64,000 bases of DNA from JBBIIC01 sp037446725 (GTDB lineage: Bacteria > Actinomycetota > Coriobacteriia > Anaerosomatales > SLCP01). The translations under genes were made by a program, and so were the position numbers. Where the stretch lies: the NCBI GenBank assembly GCA_037446725.1, contig JBBIIC010000009.1, positions 8,168 to 72,167 of the forward strand, written 5' to 3'. A model generated the notes under the pieces. The model had not been told where the DNA came from. It was given only the letters and a program-made list of their open reading frames with translations, and did not search any database. Shown here piece by piece: positions 43,040 through 51,822 of this stretch (positions are counted from its first letter, which is position 1; each line of letters begins with the position of its first letter).

Positions 43040-43739
43040 GGTCGCCTCTCCCGGTGAACGGCACCCGTCCGCTTGACAGCTTCCACTGCCTTCTTCCGCG
43101 CTACGAGCCGCCGTCCTCCTCGTTCTCGTGAAGTTCTGAGAGATCGCACTGCACAGTCGGCTGTCTCCTTGGGGGTCAGACACTCCAGGTCGTCGGGCAT
43201 GGGATCACTACGATCGGTATGGGCCTGACGTCCTGTTTGGTAGGTCTTTCCCATCCCGGGCGGATTCTTCGCACAAGCCCGTGTGAACGGCTAGAATGAC
43301 GGTACGCCGCCGTTCGCCCGTGTACTCCGCTGCCTGGGAGCACCGCGACGGCGAAGCACGACTGACAGGGCATGGCCGACCAAGAGGGGGTGCCGGCACC
43401 CTTGTGTTGTTCTGCAATGCGAACCTCTGACCGCGACGCGGACCGCACGTCCGCCGTCGGCGTCTCCGTCACCCCCGGTCGCGCGCCGCTCCACGGTTGC
43501 GCATCCCCTGCTCCACTCGAGGGGACATCTCCCCCCTCAGTCTCCTCAGGGTTGAAGCAGCTGCGGCCCTCGCGGGCCCGTCTGGCTGCGTCTCCAAACG
43601 GAACGCACCGATTTCCCGGTCACGCACGAAAGGGGGGCTGACCTAACCCAGAACTCGGCACGTTTCGTCAGACGGGTGCACGGTTCAACGATCGGAGAAT
43701 CGCGCACGGGAACTGGATTCTCACAAGGAGGTGTATGGC
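43040..43739. other. 700-base intergenic region upstream of the hydrogenase operon
   Basis: No convincing protein gene. Noted: a possible 17-codon minus-strand ORF at 43154-43101 (GTG start, AAGGAG ten bases before it); a weak plus-strand promoter candidate TTCGCA (43268) - 18 bases - TAGAAT (43292-43297), which would leave a leader of over 400 bases; and an inverted repeat GAGAATC (43695-43701) / GATTCTC (43716-43722) ending just before the hyaA ribosome site. Longer ORFs here have skewed, low-complexity translations. Confidence 0.5.
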
Positions 43740-44906
43740 ATGGCGCATGAGGACCACGACGCGATATACGACCTTCTCGCAGCGAGAGGCGTCTCGCGTC
43801 GCGATTTCCTCAAGTACTGCGGCTCGATCGCGGCGCTGCTGGGACTCTCGGAGTCCTTTGTCCCGCAAATCGCGGCAGCCGTGAGTCAGGGCGCAAAGCT
43901 CAAGCCGGCCGTGTGGCTCAACGGCGGCGCGTGCACAGGGTGCACCGAGTCAGTCGCGCAGGCGGACACGCCCGACGTGGCGACGATAGTCCTCGAGCTC
44001 CTCTCGATCGACTTCATGGAGACCCTATCAATGGCGCAGGGCAAAGACGCCCTGGCGGCCGCCGAGGCCGTGTTCGAGGAGCCCGGCTACATCCTGATCT
44101 ACGAGGGATCCGTCATGAAGGGCTGGGACGGCAACGCCCTGCGCATCGGCGGCAAGACCGGTCTCGAGGAGCTCAAGCACGCGGCGCCTAACGCGGCGGC
44201 CATCGTCGCGGTGGGTACGTGCGCTGTCGACGGCGGGTTCGTCATGGCGAAGCCGAACCCGGCCGATGCCACGGGCGTCTCGATGTACCTGAAGGAGAAG
44301 GGCATCACGACACCGGTCGTGAACCTTCCCACCTGCCCGGTCAACCCTGAGTGGGTTGTGGCCATCGTCGTCGACGTGTTGCTTCTCGGTTCTCTGGAGA
44401 GCGGCGCCATCCTCGACAAGCTCGACGCTGAGGGGCGGCCGAAGTACATCTTCGGGCAGACCATCCACGACAACTGCCCTCGCCGCGGCCACTTCGAGAA
44501 CGGCAACTTCGTCACCGAGTTCGGCACGGAGGAGGAGGCCCTCGGCTACTGCCTGTACAAGGTCGGCTGCAAGGGCCCTCAGACCTACACCAACTGCCCG
44601 ATCGTTCGCTGGAACCGCCGCGCGAGCTGGTGCGTCGAGTCGGGCGCCCCGTGCATCGGCTGCGGCAGTCTCAACTGGGTCGATGCGGGCGCACCGTTCC
44701 TCAACCGCCACCGCGACCTGCCGCTTCCCAACGTCGGCAACACCCAGCCCGGCGTGGTCGCCGGAGTGGTCGCCGGCGTGGCCGCGCTCGGCCTCGGAAT
44801 CCATGCCATCGGCATGAAGGCCACCGGCCGCATGGATGGCGGTGCTCCCTACGAGGAGATGAAGGAGTACGACAAGAAGCGGATGAAGAAGGGAGGCGGT
44901 AACTAG
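43740..44906 (+). CDS. hyaA: Uptake hydrogenase small subunit, Tat-exported
   Basis: A 388-residue small subunit of a group 1 nickel-iron hydrogenase. The Tat signal SRRDFLKYCG lies at about 19-28, followed by a hydrophobic stretch. Fe-S ligands begin with GGACTGCTES (proximal cluster); others are in VGTCAVDGG, TCPVNPEW, IHDNCPRRGHF, GCKGPQTYTNCP, SWCVESGAPCIGC. A C-terminal helix (about 338-359) anchors the protein to the membrane. The ATG at 43740 is six bases behind AAGGAGGTG. It carries electrons from the active site to the cytochrome b subunit. Its stop overlaps the large-subunit GTG by one base. Confidence 0.95.
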   Translation: MAHEDHDAIYDLLAARGVSRRDFLKYCGSIAALLGLSESFVPQIAAAVSQGAKLKPAVWLNGGACTGCTESVAQADTPDVATIVLELLSIDFMETLSMAQGKDALAAAEAVFEEPGYILIYEGSVMKGWDGNALRIGGKTGLEELKHAAPNAAAIVAVGTCAVDGGFVMAKPNPADATGVSMYLKEKGITTPVVNLPTCPVNPEWVVAIVVDVLLLGSLESGAILDKLDAEGRPKYIFGQTIHDNCPRRGHFENGNFVTEFGTEEEALGYCLYKVGCKGPQTYTNCPIVRWNRRASWCVESGAPCIGCGSLNWVDAGAPFLNRHRDLPLPNVGNTQPGVVAGVVAGVAALGLGIHAIGMKATGRMDGGAPYEEMKEYDKKRMKKGGGN

Positions 44907-46552
44907 TGGCTCGATCAGTTGTCGACCCGTTGACCAGGATCGAAGGTCACCTGCGTGTCGAGGTCGAAGTCAACGATGGCGTCGTGACCGACGCATGGGT
45001 GTCCGGCGGACTGTATCGGGGCATGGAGACGATCCTGCTCGACCGCCGTCCCTCCGATGCGTACTTCGTCGCGCAGCGTATCTGCGGCGTGTGCCCCATC
45101 TCTCACGGCCACGCGTCGACGAGCGCTACTGAAGACGCACTCGGCATCACGATCCCGAACAACGCGCGACTCGTGCGTAACCTCATCGAGGCGGCGCAGT
45201 ACATCCACAGCCACATCCTGTGGTTCTACATCCTGGCGGCGCTCGACTACGTCGATCCGGACAAGGCGCTCTCGGCCGACATCGCCGACACGTACGCGCT
45301 CGCCCAGGCTGCCGGCACCGGCACGTCTGACTTCGGTGCGGTCGCCAAGCGCCTGCAAGCGTTCGTGGACAACGGCCAGCTGTCGATCTTCACCAACGGC
45401 TGGTTCGGTCATCCGGCGTACGCGCAGGACATGCCCGCCGAGCTGCACCTCATCGGGGTCGCCCATTACCTCGAGGCACTGGAGATGCAGGCAGTGGCAG
45501 CGGAGATCATCGCCATCATGGGCGGGAAGTTCCCGCACTTCATGACATCGATCCCGGGCGGCACGGCATTCGTACCGACCGAGCAGAAGCTCGACGACAT
45601 CCTGTTCCGCTTCATCAAGCTGCACGACTGGGTCAGCAACACGATGATCCCGGACACGCTCGCCATCGCACCGTTCTACGCCGGTGCCCTCGAGTACGGC
45701 GGCGGCCACGGCAACTTCCTTGCGTGGGGCGTGTTCAACGACGAGTCCTTCGAGATGACGAACCGATACCTCCCCGGCGGCGTGATCGTCACCAGCGAAG
45801 GCCTCACCGTCGCGGACCCCGACCCGTCTGTGCTCTCCGAGTACGTCCAGCGGTCCTGGTACGAGTCGGACACCGGCCTCAACCCCGCCGAGGGCGAGAC
45901 CGTGGCCAACTTCACCGAATACGACCCTGACAACCAGTACTCCTGGTGCAAGGCTCCGCGCTACGACGGCAAGCCGATGGAGGCCGGTCCCCTCTCCCGC
46001 ATGCTCATCGCCTATCTGCGAGGTGTCCGGCCGGTTCAGCAGATTGTCGACGGTGCACTCGACGCCCTCGGCGCGGCAGGCAAGCCCGAGGTGCTCGTCT
46101 CACTGCTCGGACGCATCGCTGCCCGCAACCTCGAGACCAAGGTCATCTGCGACTGGTCGCTGGAGTGGGTCAACGAGCTCATCGCCGCCATCGCGGGCGG
46201 GGACTCGAAGTACTTCGAGCCCCACGAAGTCGATGCCGGCTCCGGTGCCGGTATGTGGGAGGCACCCCGCGGGGCGCTCGGCCACTGGATCGACATCGAG
46301 GGCGGCAAGATCTCCCGCTACCAGGTCGTCACCCCGTCGACGTGGGACTGCTCGTCCCGCGATGACGACGGCGTGCGCGGACCGATGGAGGAGGCGCTCG
46401 TCGGAACGCCGATCATCGAGGTCGAGCGCCCGCTCGAGGCCTGCCGCATCGCGCGTAGCTTCGATCCTTGAGTAGGGTGCGCGGTTCACGTGATTGAACC
46501 GAAAACCGGCAAGGAAGCAACCGTCTACACGAAGCCGATGGGGGTGAGGTAG
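44906..46552 (+). CDS. hyaB: [NiFeSe] hydrogenase large subunit; internal TGA (46469-46471) read as selenocysteine
   Basis: The large subunit binds the Ni-Fe centre and splits hydrogen. The N-terminal motif RICGVCPISH supplies C60 and C63. The C-terminal motif should be DPCxxCxxH. Here ARSFDP is followed by TGA, and the same frame continues VGCAVHV and on to a TAG at 46550. Read with selenocysteine at 522, the motif is DPU-VGC-AVH, and the protein has 548 residues. A 20-residue tail after H528 would be removed by the HyaD-type protease. The frame ends exactly one base before the hyaC ATG. A stem-loop follows the TGA. Termination at the TGA would remove both C-terminal nickel ligands and the cleavage site, leaving a non-functional protein. 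I therefore annotate through the TGA. Confidence 0.93.
46482..46501 (+). promoter_or_regulatory. Candidate bacterial SECIS element of hyaB
   Basis: Stem CGGTTCA (46482-46488) / TGAACCG (46495-46501) with loop CGTGAT. The loop begins 17 bases after the TGA and has G as its second base. Distance, stem length and the loop G fit the published description of bacterial SECIS hairpins, which recruit SelB with Sec-tRNA. It also encodes residues 526-532 of the subunit. Confidence 0.7.
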
Positions 46553-47230
46553 ATGTCGCATCCCGCACACTACCGAGAGGCCCATCCGCTGATCTTCGTG
46601 TTCACCCACTGGATCAACTTGATCGCTATGGTGGCGCTCGCGTTCTCGGGTTTCTACATCCACTACCCGTTCTTCAGCGGGTTCATGGGTGTCGCCCGCG
46701 GCATGCACTTCTTCTTCATGTACGTGCTCCTCATCAACCTGTTCGTGCGCATCATCGCCGCGTTCTTCGTGAAGTCGGCGACGCGCCTGGGCAGCCGTGA
46801 GGTGGAAACAGACATCAAGAACTGGCTGCCGCAGAAGCTCAACCGCCACCAGTTCATCCCGTGGCTGAAGTACTACCTGTTCCTGAAGAAGGACCACCCC
46901 ATCGGCGCCAAGTACGGCGTGCTGCAGAAGATCGCCTACCTGGCGACCATCCCGCTCACGCTGGCAGCCGCCTACACCGGCTTCGCGATCTACGCACCGG
47001 TCATGGACTGGGCTTTCTTCGCGGCGGGCACCGAGTGGGTCGGCGGCCAGATGGCCATGAGGATCATCCACTACTACATCATGTGGGCCTTCATCCTCTT
47101 CACGGCCATCCACGCCTACCTCGCCAACGTCGAGGGCGTCGCGCCCTCACGCCTGATCTTCGCGTGGAAGGAAGAAGAGGGTCTGCAGTTCGACGCCGAC
47201 GGCAAGATCGTCGGCGGTGCCGAGCACTAG
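46553..47230 (+). CDS. hyaC: Hydrogenase cytochrome b subunit
   Basis: A 225-residue membrane cytochrome b of the HyaC/CybH kind with four main helices. Heme-ligand candidates are His in FVFTHWINL, RGMHFFFMY, RIIHYYIMW and TAIHAYLAN. It accepts electrons from the small subunit and reduces quinone. The ATG directly follows the large-subunit TAG, with GGGGTGAGG as the ribosome site inside the end of hyaB. This placement supports read-through of the hyaB TGA. Confidence 0.93.
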   Translation: MSHPAHYREAHPLIFVFTHWINLIAMVALAFSGFYIHYPFFSGFMGVARGMHFFFMYVLLINLFVRIIAAFFVKSATRLGSREVETDIKNWLPQKLNRHQFIPWLKYYLFLKKDHPIGAKYGVLQKIAYLATIPLTLAAAYTGFAIYAPVMDWAFFAAGTEWVGGQMAMRIIHYYIMWAFILFTAIHAYLANVEGVAPSRLIFAWKEEEGLQFDADGKIVGGAEH

Positions 47231-47257
47231 GGCACGCAGATGCCCACCGTGCAACCT

Positions 47258-47285
47258 GAGACCCCGGGCATCAGCCCGGGGTCTC
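47258..47285 (+). terminator. Terminator hairpin after hyaC
   Basis: GAGACCCCGGGC (47258-47269) and GCCCGGGGTCTC (47274-47285) pair perfectly over 12 bp with loop ATCA, 28 bases after the hyaC stop. No long T-run follows. It may separate hyaABC from the downstream radical SAM and hyaD genes. Confidence 0.65.
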
Positions 47286-47492
47286 CCCCGTCTCCTATCC
47301 CCGCGCGCGAGAACGACAGGTCTGGGGCGGCTGACGTAGAAGTACGCTACAGTGGACTTCGAAGCGCTCCGGCAGGCGCAGCGTCCTTCCGGCGCGACAG
47401 GATCTAGGGCGTCACCTATGCCAGACGGGGTAAGGGCGCACGGTATTCGCCGTGACTCATGTGCATCGACCGTACCGCACGAGAGGAACAGG

Positions 47493-48821
47493 ATGCTCTC
47501 CGAACGCCTCGTCACCACCGCTTTGCGCGTCCTCAACAAGACATATCTCCACCAGGCCCCCGTTTCTTTCGACACGCTCCCCGCCCCTGCCGCAGGACGA
47601 AGCTACGTGCTCTACGCCCACGTGCCGTTCTGCGAGCGTCTGTGCCTCTACTGCTCGTTCAACCGGTTCCTCTACCGTGAGGACCGTGCTCGCGAGTACT
47701 TCCGCAGCCTGCGCGCGGAGATGCGAATGGTGGCCGACCTCGGCTATGATTTCCCGTCGCTCTACATCGGCGGCGGCACCCCCACCATACTGCTCGACGA
47801 GCTCGCAGAGACCATCGATCTGGCCCGCGAGCTCTTCTCCATAGAGGAGGTCTCGAGCGAGACCAGCCCGAACCATTTGGGACCCGAGCTCGTCTCGGTC
47901 CTCCAGGACCGCGTCCAGCGCCTCTCGGTCGGAATCCAGAGTTTCGACGACGTCCTGCTGCGCCAGATGGACCGCTACGAGAAGTACGGATGCGGAATGG
48001 AGGTCTTCGACCGCATACGTTCGGTCGCCGGGAAGTTCCACTCGCTCAACGTCGACATGATCTTCAACTTCCCCTCGCAGACCGAGGAGATGCTGCGCCG
48101 CGATATCACCCTGTTCAAGGCGACCGGCGCCAACCAGACCACCTTCTATCCCCTGATGGCCTCGCCCAAGACGCGCGCAGAGCTCGCGCGGGCGGTCGGG
48201 CACATCGACTTCGCGCGCGAAGCACGCTACTACCGCATCATCGCCGAGGAGCTGGCCGACGAGTTCCAACCTACCTCGGCATGGACCTACTCGCGTGACA
48301 AGGATTCCATGATCGACGAGTACATCGTCGACTACGGCGAGTACGTCGGCATCGGGTCGGGCGCGCTGTCCTTCCTCGGCGACCGCATCTACGGCAACAC
48401 CTTCTCGTTGCGCGAGTATGCCGAGCGCATCGCGACCGGACGCATGTCCGTCGCCAAGGCGGGTCGCCCCTACTCCGCGACTGCACTGCGCCGGTACCGC
48501 TTCGTGACCGATCTCTTCGGGCTTGCGCTCGACAAAGAACGGTTCGAGAGGGACTTCGGCATCCCGATAGAACGGGGTCTGGCCGCGGAGCTCGCATTCA
48601 TGCGCGCTGCGGGCGGTATCGCCGGGGACGATGGGCGCTTTGTCACGCTCACGGAGAAGGGCCGCTACCTGCTGATGGTAATGATGCGCGAGACACTCGC
48701 CTCGTCTAACGACGCGCGCGACCACGCACGTGACGCGCTTCCCCTCGAAGAGCGGATGCTCCTCCTCGAAGGTGAAGCATGCGAGGCAGGCTCGGTTTCA
48801 CCCCAGCTTGCGGCGGGCTAG
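47493..48821 (+). CDS. HemN-like radical SAM protein
   Basis: A 442-residue radical SAM enzyme related to oxygen-independent coproporphyrinogen oxidase and its HemW/HutW relatives. The cluster motif is HVPFCERLCLYCSF; GGGTPT and SVGIQSFDD follow as in the HemN family. The C-terminal HemN-like domain is present. The ATG at 47493 has AGAGGA upstream; the long upstream reading was rejected. Whether it makes heme, moves heme or does something specific to the hydrogenase is unclear. It lies between hyaC and hyaD. Heme genes are 2 kb further on, on the other strand. Confidence 0.82.
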   Translation: MLSERLVTTALRVLNKTYLHQAPVSFDTLPAPAAGRSYVLYAHVPFCERLCLYCSFNRFLYREDRAREYFRSLRAEMRMVADLGYDFPSLYIGGGTPTILLDELAETIDLARELFSIEEVSSETSPNHLGPELVSVLQDRVQRLSVGIQSFDDVLLRQMDRYEKYGCGMEVFDRIRSVAGKFHSLNVDMIFNFPSQTEEMLRRDITLFKATGANQTTFYPLMASPKTRAELARAVGHIDFAREARYYRIIAEELADEFQPTSAWTYSRDKDSMIDEYIVDYGEYVGIGSGALSFLGDRIYGNTFSLREYAERIATGRMSVAKAGRPYSATALRRYRFVTDLFGLALDKERFERDFGIPIERGLAAELAFMRAAGGIAGDDGRFVTLTEKGRYLLMVMMRETLASSNDARDHARDALPLEERMLLLEGEACEAGSVSPQLAAG

Positions 48822-48897
48822 CGAGGCGGCATTCGTTCACACGCCCTCTCGGCTGCGGTAGCATCTCCCCTACACGACCGGAAGGACTGCAGCGTCC

Positions 48898-49446
48898 ATG
48901 GCTGACCGCATCCTCATTCTCGGCATCGGTAACCCCCTCATGACTGACGAAGGCGCGGGCGTGCGCGTCGCGGAGATCCTCATGGGCCGTTACGCGCTAC
49001 CAGACAACGTCGAGGTCATCGATGCGGGCACGATGGGCCTTGGCATCATGAACCTGTTCCGCGACCGCGATCTCGTCGTGGTCGTCGACGCCGTCGACAA
49101 CACGGGGCACGAGCCCGGGACCGTCGTCGTCATGACCCCGGAACAGCTCGCCCCGTCACAGGTGCTCCACTCGCTGCACGACATGCGGTTCGTCAACGTC
49201 CTTGAGGCGGCCGAGCTCACCGGCATCAAACCCGACGCCATCTGCGTGGGCGTCCAGGTGGCGAGTATGGAACAGTGGGTCATGGAGCTGACGCCCCCGG
49301 TGGAAGCGGCCCTGCCGTCGGCTGTCGCGGCCGTGCTCGACATCCTTGCCGAACGCGGCGTCGTCCTCGAGCCCGTCGAGGGCACGACCGAGGATGCCGC
49401 GATCATCGAGGCCATCCGCACACGTGCCCGGATGCCGGGCACCTAA
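48898..49446 (+). CDS. hyaD: Hydrogenase maturation endopeptidase (HyaD/HybD family)
   Basis: A 182-residue protease that cuts the C-terminal tail from the large subunit after nickel insertion. The family features are ILGIGNPLMTDEGAGVRV with the Ni-binding Glu at 18, the Asp in VVVVDAVDN (about 63) and the His in SLHDMRF (about 93). Its presence fits a large subunit that keeps a cleavable tail beyond the DPUxxCxxH motif, which only exists if the TGA is read through. Confidence 0.94.
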   Translation: MADRILILGIGNPLMTDEGAGVRVAEILMGRYALPDNVEVIDAGTMGLGIMNLFRDRDLVVVVDAVDNTGHEPGTVVVMTPEQLAPSQVLHSLHDMRFVNVLEAAELTGIKPDAICVGVQVASMEQWVMELTPPVEAALPSAVAAVLDILAERGVVLEPVEGTTEDAAIIEAIRTRARMPGT

Positions 49447-49464
49447 CCGACGGAAGGACTGCGG

Positions 49465-50283
49465 ATGCGCGAAGAGCTCGAGATAGCGGTCGCGGCTGCT
49501 CGCGCCGGCGCTCTGGTCGTGCGGGAGCACGCTGCTGCCGTCGGTGCGGTGAGGTCGAAGGGGTCCGCCACCGACCTCGTAACCGACGTCGACATCGCGT
49601 CCGGTGTCGCCGTCGTACGCGAGCTCCTGGCCGCCGATCCCTCGGCACGCGTCCTCGTCGAGGAAGATGAGGTCTACACCATCACAGGTCTCCGCCCCAC
49701 CGACCCCGCGCAGGGCGAGACGTGGGTCATTGACCCCATCGATGGCACCACCTCCTTCATCCACAGCTTCCCCACGTACTCGGTCTCCGTGGCCCTCCTG
49801 CGCGACGGACGGCCCGTCGCCGGTGCTGTCACCGATGTACCGCACGACGTGACGATGAGCGCCGCCGAGGGCATGGGCGCAACGCTGGAGGGCGCGCCCG
49901 TGCGCTGCACACAGGTCGCCCGGCTCGACGAGGCCCTCCTCGTGACCGGCTTCCCCTACGACCGCGAGGCTGCACTCGACCGCCAGCTCGCGGTGCTGGC
50001 GGCCTTCCTGCGTGCGCCGGTCCACGGCATCCGCCGCGACGGGTCGGCTGCCCTCGACTGCTGCCACGTCGCGGCCGGACGTGCCGACGGCTTCTGGGAG
50101 TACGGTCTCCAGCCCTGGGACACGGCCGCGGGCGCGATCATCTGCCGGGAGGCCGGCGCGCGTGTCACCGACATCTTCGGGCGTGAATGGTCACCGAACC
50201 GCGATTCGGGCGTGATCGTGGCCAATCCGCGTCTGCACGAGCGGATGCTCGCGCTGATCACCGAGGTCACCGGCGGGAGATAG
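49465..50283 (+). CDS. Inositol monophosphatase family protein
   Basis: A 272-residue Mg-dependent phosphatase of the IMPase/FIG superfamily. The metal motifs are VEEDEVY (about 71), WVIDPIDGTTSF (about 90-101) and GLQPWDTAAGAIICREAG (about 213-230). The substrate may be inositol phosphate, a nucleotide such as PAP, or another sugar phosphate. It follows hyaD by 18 bases with GGAAGGA upstream. It is probably co-transcribed but unrelated to hydrogen metabolism. Confidence 0.9.
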   Translation: MREELEIAVAAARAGALVVREHAAAVGAVRSKGSATDLVTDVDIASGVAVVRELLAADPSARVLVEEDEVYTITGLRPTDPAQGETWVIDPIDGTTSFIHSFPTYSVSVALLRDGRPVAGAVTDVPHDVTMSAAEGMGATLEGAPVRCTQVARLDEALLVTGFPYDREAALDRQLAVLAAFLRAPVHGIRRDGSAALDCCHVAAGRADGFWEYGLQPWDTAAGAIICREAGARVTDIFGREWSPNRDSGVIVANPRLHERMLALITEVTGGR

Positions 50284-50333
50284 GAATCTTCGGAGTTCGG
50301 GCCCATCGCACTCACGGCCGAACATCGCCGTTC

Positions 50334-51809
50334 CTAATAGTAGCGCTTCTGTTCCTCGGCATCCTCGGCCAGTTCGATCCCCCACTCGCCGAGCACCTTG
50401 CTGACCGCGCGTTCGCCGCTCTCCACGCAGTTCGGCAGACCGACGCCGCGGTACGAACCCCCCGCGAGCGCGAGACCAGGAACCTCGGACTGGCGGGCCT
50501 CGATCGTCTCGACGCGCCCCATATGGCCGAGCGTGTACTGCGGCATGCCCATCTCCCACCGGAACACCCGAGAGAAGACCGGCTCCCCCTTCACTCCGAG
50601 GACCGCACGGAGTTCTCCGAGCACGATGTCGGCGAGCCGATCGTCGCTCTCGGCCATGATCGCCTGGTTGTGCGGACCCCCCACGAAGCCCCTGATCAGC
50701 ACCTTGCCCTCGGGCGCGCGCCCGGGCCACTTCGTGGATGAGAGCGTGGCAGCCATAAGCGAACGGTTCTCGATGAGCGGGCACAGCACGCCGAATGCGT
50801 TCATATCGATGCCGACCTCGGACTCCTCGAAGGCAAGCGAGACCGTCGCGGACGAGGAGTGTTCGATGCCCGCGAGCGCGTCGGCGATGACACCGTCGAC
50901 CGACCTTACGAGCCGCTCCGCCGCCCAGCTTTCCGTCGCGATGATCACCGCATCCGCGGCGATGACCGAATCGTCGTCCAGCTCGACACGCCACCCTTCA
51001 GGCGTCCGCGCGAGGCCCCGGGCCGCAACCCCGGTACGCATCCGGTCACGGCCGGCGGCCTCGGCCATCGCATCGGTCAGGAACTGCATGCCCTGCTCGA
51101 AGGAGGTGAAGAACGTCCGCGGCTTGGCGCCCGGCTTCGGCGGGTACTTCTTTCGCATCTCGGCGACCTTCTTGCGCGCTGCGTAGAACCCTTTGATCAT
51201 CCCCCCGTACGTCTGCTCCATCTCGAGCAGGCGGGGGAACGTGGCAGCGAGGCTCATCTTCGCCGGATCGGACGCGTGCACACCGCCGACGAGCGGCTCG
51301 GCAAGGCGGTCGAGGCACTCGCGGCCCATTCGCCGCACGACGAAGCTCTCGAGCGTCTCGTCTTCGGGCCCGTCCGGGCCGGCGGGTTTGGGCTTGATCA
51401 ACAGGTCCATGCCCATGCGGATCTTCCCGGGCCACGAGAACAGGGTCGTGGTGGCGAAAGGCCAGAACTTCGTGGGCGCGAACATCATCACGCCGTCGGG
51501 AAGATCATGCAGCTTGCCGCGTGAGAGAATGTACGTGCGTTTGCGGGCCTCATCGGTCGGCAGCTCGTCGTCGAAGATGCCAAGGAGTCTGGCGATCCGG
51601 TGGACCGCCGGTTTCTCGGTCAAGAAGCAGTCCGGCCCGCCGTCGATGATGAAGCCTTCGTGGTGAACGGTGGCGATCTTCCCACCCAATCGGGCATCCT
51701 TCTCGACGAGCGTGAAGCTGACCTCGTTGCCTGCCTCCGCGGCCCGCGCGACCTTGTAGGCGGCGGCAAGCCCCGCGATGCCGCCGCCGATGATAACGAT
51801 CTCCCTCAT
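50334..51809 (-). CDS. hemY: Coproporphyrinogen/protoporphyrinogen III oxidase (HemY/CgoX)
   Basis: A 491-residue FAD enzyme of the HemY type. The dinucleotide fold IIGGGIAGLAAAYKVARAAE is at the N-terminus and the C-terminal FAD contact is GLALAGGSYRGVGLPNCVESG. Gram-positive relatives oxidise coproporphyrinogen III to coproporphyrin III (CgoX) with oxygen. It is the last gene of hemE-hemH-hemY. Genes for the remaining heme steps are not in the window. Confidence 0.92.
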   Translation of the reverse strand: MREIVIIGGGIAGLAAAYKVARAAEAGNEVSFTLVEKDARLGGKIATVHHEGFIIDGGPDCFLTEKPAVHRIARLLGIFDDELPTDEARKRTYILSRGKLHDLPDGVMMFAPTKFWPFATTTLFSWPGKIRMGMDLLIKPKPAGPDGPEDETLESFVVRRMGRECLDRLAEPLVGGVHASDPAKMSLAATFPRLLEMEQTYGGMIKGFYAARKKVAEMRKKYPPKPGAKPRTFFTSFEQGMQFLTDAMAEAAGRDRMRTGVAARGLARTPEGWRVELDDDSVIAADAVIIATESWAAERLVRSVDGVIADALAGIEHSSSATVSLAFEESEVGIDMNAFGVLCPLIENRSLMAATLSSTKWPGRAPEGKVLIRGFVGGPHNQAIMAESDDRLADIVLGELRAVLGVKGEPVFSRVFRWEMGMPQYTLGHMGRVETIEARQSEVPGLALAGGSYRGVGLPNCVESGERAVSKVLGEWGIELAEDAEEQKRYY

Positions 51810-51822
51810 GTCTTGCGGCTCC

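Noticed and set aside
43176..43641. Several 60-100 codon ORFs in the gap before hyaA, such as 43176-43472 (-) and 43372-43641 (+)
   Set aside because: Translations are Arg/Pro/Ser-rich with no motif, overlap each other on both strands and lack ribosome sites; typical chance frames in GC-rich DNA.
43580..43680. Possible tmRNA start (GGGGGGCTGACC) or other housekeeping RNA before hyaA
   Set aside because: No matching 3' acceptor half, tag frame or pairing was found; RNase P RNA and SRP RNA signature sequences are also absent.
46469..46471. TGA as the true stop of the hydrogenase large subunit
   Set aside because: It would remove both nickel-binding residues and the protease site, and the following frame encodes exactly the missing motif and ends against the next gene.
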